Assembly: GCA_045113775.1 (NCBI GenBank)
Contig: JBGUJH010000014.1
Coordinates: 1 to 41,127 of the forward strand
Source of the DNA: CAG-791 sp045113775
GTDB taxonomy: Bacteria > Bacillota > Clostridia > Lachnospirales > Lachnospiraceae
Length of the DNA: 41,127 bases
Reading direction: 5' to 3'
Shown: positions 38,283 to 41,127 of the stretch, piece by piece
Position numbering within the stretch: the first letter of the stretch is position 1
Layout: each line of letters opens with the position of its first letter
The notes under the pieces: generated by a model
Seen by the model: the letters and a program-made list of their open reading frames with translations, nothing else
What the model was told of the DNA's origin: nothing
Database searches by the model: none
Made by a program: the position numbers and the translations under genes

Positions 38283-38287
38283 AACAG

Positions 38288-38355
38288 AACCAACAAGATA
38301 GTTGGTTTGATTCAGAACGAACTCGGGTGTCCTTCGGGCCCCGGGTCTTTTTTTT
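38288..38355 (+). ncRNA. Structured small RNA in front of abi (AbiF-type antitoxin RNA candidate)
   Basis: The transcript of about 68 bases has AACCAAC/GTTGGTT pairing (38288-38294 with 38301-38307) around AAGATA. A linker follows that repeats the 5' sequence as CAGAACGAAC. Then comes a ten-pair stem with two bulged U and a cUUCGg tetraloop (38321-38346), followed by eight T (38348-38355). The last T is adjacent to the GGAGG ribosome site of the Abi gene, so most transcripts should end before the coding region. RNAs upstream of AbiF proteins are known from published work (abiF RNA motif; AbiF as RNA toxin-antitoxin). The match to that family is inferred from context, not aligned. Confidence 0.72.
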
Positions 38356-38365
38356 GGAGGAATAG

Positions 38366-39307
38366 ATGCCAGATAAGCCTTTCAAAACTCACGATGAACA
38401 AATTCTTATTCTCGAATCAAGAGGAATTGACTTCTCAAACCCCAAAAGCAAAGGATTTGCAAAAAGCAGGCTTCAGCATATTGGATACTACGCCCTGATT
38501 AATGGCTACAACAAACTTTTTCTATCTTCAAAGTTTCCGGAAGATCAGTATAAACCCGGAACCACCATAGAGGAGATCTACTCACTCTATTGTTTTGATA
38601 AAGAGCTGAGGTCTGCTCTACTTGAACATATTTTGTCTTTTGAGACAAATATTAAAACATTAATCGCCTATTACTTCTCAGAAAGCTATGGACATGAGAA
38701 TTACATGCTGATGAACAATTTCGACACCAACAAACAGGATGCATATACAAAAATAACGAAAGTAATTTCGGATTACCACAACCAAATTGCATCACGTTCT
38801 TCTGATCCATCTATCTTACACTATCTAAAAACATATGGTTACATTCCTTTATGGGTTGCAAACAGCGTATTAACCTTTGGACAGATAAGTAAGTTTTATG
38901 CCATTATGAAGCAGCAGGATCGGCAAAAAATCTCTAAAGTTTTTCATCTGCAGGATTCCGAATTGGAAAATATTCTGTATTACTTATCTTCGGTCAGAAA
39001 CTTCTGTGCCCATGGTGACAGAATGTATTGTTACCGTTCAAAAAAACCGTTAATCAATCTAAAGATTCATAGCCAATTATCTATCCCTAAACTAGCTTCC
39101 GGGGAATACCAATACGGGAAAAGAGATTTGTTTGCAGCTATGATTGCTCTAAAATATGTAATTTCCAATCGTGCTTACAAAAAGCTTATTAAAAGTATCA
39201 AAGATTCCTGCAATAAGTATGCTCCAAAGTTTAGTGTTATATCGATAGACGATGTCCTTTCAGAAATGGGATTTCCACAAGATTGGGATACATCATTAAC
39301 CACATAG
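38366..39307 (+). CDS. Abi_2/AbiF-like HEPN abortive-infection protein
   Basis: The 313-residue protein has the Abi_2 signature: an N-terminal FKTHDEQILILESRGIDF region, RLQHIGYYALINGYNKLFL, FDKELRSALLEHILSFETNIK, and a late SSVRNFCAHGDRMY. The last contains R211-x4-H216, the HEPN ribonuclease motif. Family members stop phage growth, and AbiF-type proteins act as RNA-controlled toxins, related to ancestors of Cas13. It is probably a cargo gene that protects the lysogen from other phages. The DNA is much more A/T-rich than neighbours, indicating separate origin. GGAGG at 38356-38360 precedes the ATG and directly follows the T run of the small RNA. Cytoplasmic; no membrane segment. Confidence 0.83.
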   Translation: MPDKPFKTHDEQILILESRGIDFSNPKSKGFAKSRLQHIGYYALINGYNKLFLSSKFPEDQYKPGTTIEEIYSLYCFDKELRSALLEHILSFETNIKTLIAYYFSESYGHENYMLMNNFDTNKQDAYTKITKVISDYHNQIASRSSDPSILHYLKTYGYIPLWVANSVLTFGQISKFYAIMKQQDRQKISKVFHLQDSELENILYYLSSVRNFCAHGDRMYCYRSKKPLINLKIHSQLSIPKLASGEYQYGKRDLFAAMIALKYVISNRAYKKLIKSIKDSCNKYAPKFSVISIDDVLSEMGFPQDWDTSLTT

Positions 39308-39316
39308 TTTTAAAAA

Positions 39317-39350
39317 AGCCGCCCGGCCTGCTGCAACAGGTCGGACGGCT
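39317..39350. terminator. Terminator hairpin after abi
   Basis: Fourteen-base arms (39317-39330 and 39337-39350) pair with two wobble/mismatch positions around CTGCAA. A run of A precedes the hairpin, so the best T run is on the - strand; on the + strand it would slow or end the Abi message only weakly. It may therefore mainly stop leftward transcription. Confidence 0.6.
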
Positions 39351-39358
39351 GATACTAT

Positions 39359-39410
39359 AGCCCCGAAGGAATATAGCTGTACATCTGTTCAAGTATACTC
39401 CTCTGGGGCT
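39359..39410 (+). repeat. Long imperfect inverted repeat in the int leader
   Basis: AGCCCC, AGGA and TATA of the left arm can pair with TATA, TCCT and GGGGCT of the right arm, leaving an 18-base loop. It lies 33 bases before the integrase ATG and would be in the 5' leader of its message. A role in control of integrase expression is possible; no T run follows. Confidence 0.45.
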
Positions 39411-39443
39411 TAATAATCCATACCTTTAAGAGGAGGTGATTTT

Positions 39444-40583
39444 ATGCCGGCAAAAGACAGCACACTCCCTAAGGGCGTCACACTCCGCAAGGATGGCCGT
39501 TATATGTGGCGTTGTAAGTATGAGGGGAAACAGTACAGCGGCTATGAGAAGACCGCCAAAGAAGCCGAGAAGGCGCTCCGAAACAAGAAGTATGAATTGG
39601 AGCATGGGATCTATGCCAAGACCACACGCCTTAACATGGACACCTGGTTTGAGACATGGATTACAAACTATCGGACCAACTGTAAACCGACCACGATAGA
39701 GATCTACCGGAAGACGTATAAACGGTACATTTCCCCCGAATTCGGAAAAAAACAGCTGAAGGCACTGAAGCCAGAACAGATCCAGAAATTTTTGAACCGC
39801 ATGGCCAACACATACAGCAAGAGTGTGTTCGGGAATATCAACTTCCTGCTTTACGATCTGCTGGATCAGGCAGTGAAGAATCAGCTCCTTGTGCAGAATC
39901 CCATGCAGTACACGACGAGGCCGGCGACAAAGAAGAGGGAAAAGCGCAAGGCACTCTCCCGATCAGAAACAACTGCCTTCCTTGCCGCTGCCGAAAGCAG
40001 CTACTATTATGATATGTTCCGGCTCTCCACCTTGACCGGTCTCCGGATCGGTGAAGTCACAGGTCTGCAATGGCAGGATGTGGACCTGAAAAAGAAAGAG
40101 ATTCATGTACAGCATACGCTTGCCTGGATCACTGGCAAGGGGTACTTCCTCCAGGAGCCAAAGAGTGAAAACAGCCAAAGGACCATTCCTCTGCCTGATA
40201 AAGCTGTGAGCCTCCTCCGTGCCCGGAAAATCGCTCAGGGAAAGCATCGTCTCGCTTATGGCGAATACTGGCAGCCTCTGCCCAGTCTTCCAAATCTGGT
40301 CTTTACGACACGTTATGGCACACCTATCGACGGCAATAATATCCGGAGAGAAATGCGCATCATACTCGCCGGGATGAAGGAAAAGGGGACTGACATCACA
40401 TGGGCATCCTTCCACACGCTCAGGCACACCTTCGCCACCAGATGCATCGAAGAGGGAATGAAGCCCAAGACCCTGCAGCACATCCTCGGACACGCCACTT
40501 TGGCAATCACGATGGATCTATATTGTGATGTCATGGAGGACACCAAACGCGAGGAAATGGCCAAAATCGCAGACGCACTCTGA
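39444..40583 (+). CDS. int: Tyrosine-family integrase
   Basis: The 379-residue protein has an N-terminal AP2/arm-binding-like domain (GVTLRKDGRYMWRCKYEGKQ), a SAM-like core-binding domain (residues about 60-165) and the catalytic domain. Catalytic residues are visible: Arg201 (LTGLRIGEV), His324-x-x-Arg327 (SFHTLRH), His350 (ILGHATL) and Tyr360 (MDLYCDV). It would recombine the att cores at 1115-1157 and 40692-40734. AGGAGGTGAT precedes the ATG. Its TGA stop begins the arm-type repeat at 40581, a direct link between gene end and recombination site. It lies 108 bp from attR, the usual arrangement. Confidence 0.93.
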   Translation: MPAKDSTLPKGVTLRKDGRYMWRCKYEGKQYSGYEKTAKEAEKALRNKKYELEHGIYAKTTRLNMDTWFETWITNYRTNCKPTTIEIYRKTYKRYISPEFGKKQLKALKPEQIQKFLNRMANTYSKSVFGNINFLLYDLLDQAVKNQLLVQNPMQYTTRPATKKREKRKALSRSETTAFLAAAESSYYYDMFRLSTLTGLRIGEVTGLQWQDVDLKKKEIHVQHTLAWITGKGYFLQEPKSENSQRTIPLPDKAVSLLRARKIAQGKHRLAYGEYWQPLPSLPNLVFTTRYGTPIDGNNIRREMRIILAGMKEKGTDITWASFHTLRHTFATRCIEEGMKPKTLQHILGHATLAITMDLYCDVMEDTKREEMAKIADAL

Positions 40584-40604
40584 CACACCTTTTGACACAC
40601 CTTT
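40581..40604 (+). repeat. Arm-type integrase site candidate, right copy
   Basis: Identical to 1212-1235: two tandem TGACACACCTTT units, in the same orientation. The first TGA is the integrase stop codon. It lies 87 bp inside attR. The stretch 40605-40691 has no gene. Confidence 0.65.
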
Positions 40605-40691
40605 GATGAAAAAGGATGCTTTCTATTGAGAACACACCCCCTGCTTTTATGCCGGTCTGACACGGAGCATAACGTCACAGAACGGTCTGAA

Positions 40692-40734
40692 GAAATTCTA
40701 CATCTTCCAGGTCGTGGAGGAGAAATGAACCGGA
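40692..40734. repeat. attR, 43-bp attachment site core
   Basis: Exact copy of 1115-1157. Here it is preceded by phage sequence rather than the methyltransferase body, so it encodes only the orphan gene end and stop. Host sequence begins right after it. Confidence 0.92.
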
Positions 40735-40773
40735 TCATTTCCGAGGCGCAAAACACAAAAACAGGAGATCCCC

Positions 40774-41127
40774 ATGCATCACTATGTCTATCTGGTCAAT
40801 AAATTCAACCTGAAAGAAAATACAGATGAAATGATCCGGAGACTGAAAGAAGTCTCGGATGAATACGGCCGCGACTACGAAATCATCGTCAATGAGACCC
40901 CTGAGGATGCGGACGCCGTCATGTCCCGCTTTCAGGATACAGAGTATATCATCACGGCGATTGGAGGAGACGGCTCGATCAACCGCCTGCTGAATGACCT
41001 GACCGGCACAAAAAATATTCTCGCTTTCATTCCCGCCGGCACAGGAAACGACTTTGTCCGCACCTGCATGAACAACATGGAAAACGGCATTCACGACATA
41101 GACCTCATACGGGTCAACGACCGTTAC
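40774..41127 (+). CDS. Diacylglycerol-kinase/YegS-family lipid kinase (3' partial)
   Basis: The 118 visible residues start MHHYVYLVNKFNLKENTDEM and contain the two hallmark motifs of the DAGK catalytic domain: AIGGDGSINRLLNDL (nucleotide-binding GGDG) and AFIPAGTGNDFVRT. Such enzymes phosphorylate diacylglycerol or related lipids in membrane lipid recycling. AGGAG (40763-40767) gives a good site before the ATG. This is host DNA directly beyond attR, and in the prophage-free chromosome it would follow the rRNA methyltransferase gene by about 39 bases after the att core. The C-terminal part is outside the window. Confidence 0.85.
   Translation, partial: MHHYVYLVNKFNLKENTDEMIRRLKEVSDEYGRDYEIIVNETPEDADAVMSRFQDTEYIITAIGGDGSINRLLNDLTGTKNILAFIPAGTGNDFVRTCMNNMENGIHDIDLIRVNDRY

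Larger units (their letters stand above)
1115..40734. mobile_element. Integrated siphovirus-type prophage, apparently complete
   Basis: A perfect 43-bp direct repeat bounds about 39.6 kb that contains a tyrosine integrase next to the right end, a divergent repressor/Cro switch, an early gene block, an ArpU-like late regulator, and a full late block (terminase, portal, scaffold, capsid, connectors, tail, tape measure, holin, endolysin). Host genes lie directly outside both repeats. Every morphogenesis function expected of a long-tailed phage is present and no reading frame in the structural region is visibly broken, so the element looks potentially functional. No obvious excisionase was recognised; one of the small unidentified early genes could serve. 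The presence of tape measure, tail tube and tail-terminator-like genes without sheath genes points to a non-contractile tail. Confidence 0.95.

Noticed and set aside
1..41127. Diversity-generating retroelement, retron or CRISPR-Cas system
   Set aside because: No reverse transcriptase motif, template/variable repeat pair, Cas gene or spaced repeat array was seen on either strand.

Overview
The window holds a nearly complete siphovirus-type prophage of about 39.6 kb (1115-40734) inside the chromosome of a Gram-positive anaerobe, most likely a Clostridia/Lachnospiraceae relative. The evidence is strong AGGAGG-type ribosome binding sites, moderate GC, LLH-family holin, Cpl-7-type wall-binding repeats, an ArpU/RinA-like late regulator and Clostridia-style small phage genes. 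Host sequence flanks both ends: a RlmI-like 23S rRNA methyltransferase gene on the left (5' end outside the window) and a diacylglycerol-kinase/YegS-family lipid kinase on the right (3' end outside). The prophage sits in the 3' end of the methyltransferase gene. A perfect 43-bp direct repeat (1115-1157 and 40692-40734) carries the last codons and stop of that gene, so insertion leaves it intact. Inside each att site lies an identical 24-bp element made of two tandem TGACACACCTTT units, the likely arm-type integrase sites.

The right 3.3 kb is the lysogeny and integration region on the + strand: an S24/LexA-type repressor, an AbiF-like HEPN protein preceded by its own promoter and a short structured RNA ending in an intrinsic terminator, and a tyrosine integrase. 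A divergent switch region (37357-37513) separates it from the Cro-like regulator. Related 17-bp operators lie at both promoters, and one overlaps the stop codon of the cro-like gene.

Everything else is on the - strand and read from right to left. The early region (37330-26411) has many small translationally overlapping genes, a replication-linked protein with a C-terminal MKDW motif, a HUH-type Rep, an HNH protein, a PcfK-like/DUF7666/PcfJ group and finally an ArpU-like late regulator. The late region begins with a TATAAT element beside A/T-rich tandem repeats and a structured leader. It then encodes a phage metallopeptidase, terminase small and large subunits, portal, a minor capsid (MuF-type) protein fused to a zinc-peptidase-like domain and a toxin-like nuclease, scaffold, major capsid, connectors, major tail protein, tail chaperones with a -1 frameshift, tape measure, tail proteins (one with BspA-type leucine-rich repeats), a GH114-like glycosidase, a peptidase fused to a ComEC-type metallo-beta-lactamase domain, holin and a GH25/NlpC-type endolysin.

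The items most worth follow-up are the AbiF-like HEPN/RNA pair, a second + strand small RNA candidate (about 19400-19466) facing the 3' end of the capsid-toxin gene, the capsid-toxin fusion itself, and the lysin-like/metallo-beta-lactamase fusion. All assignments come from reading the sequence and recalled family motifs; no database search was run.
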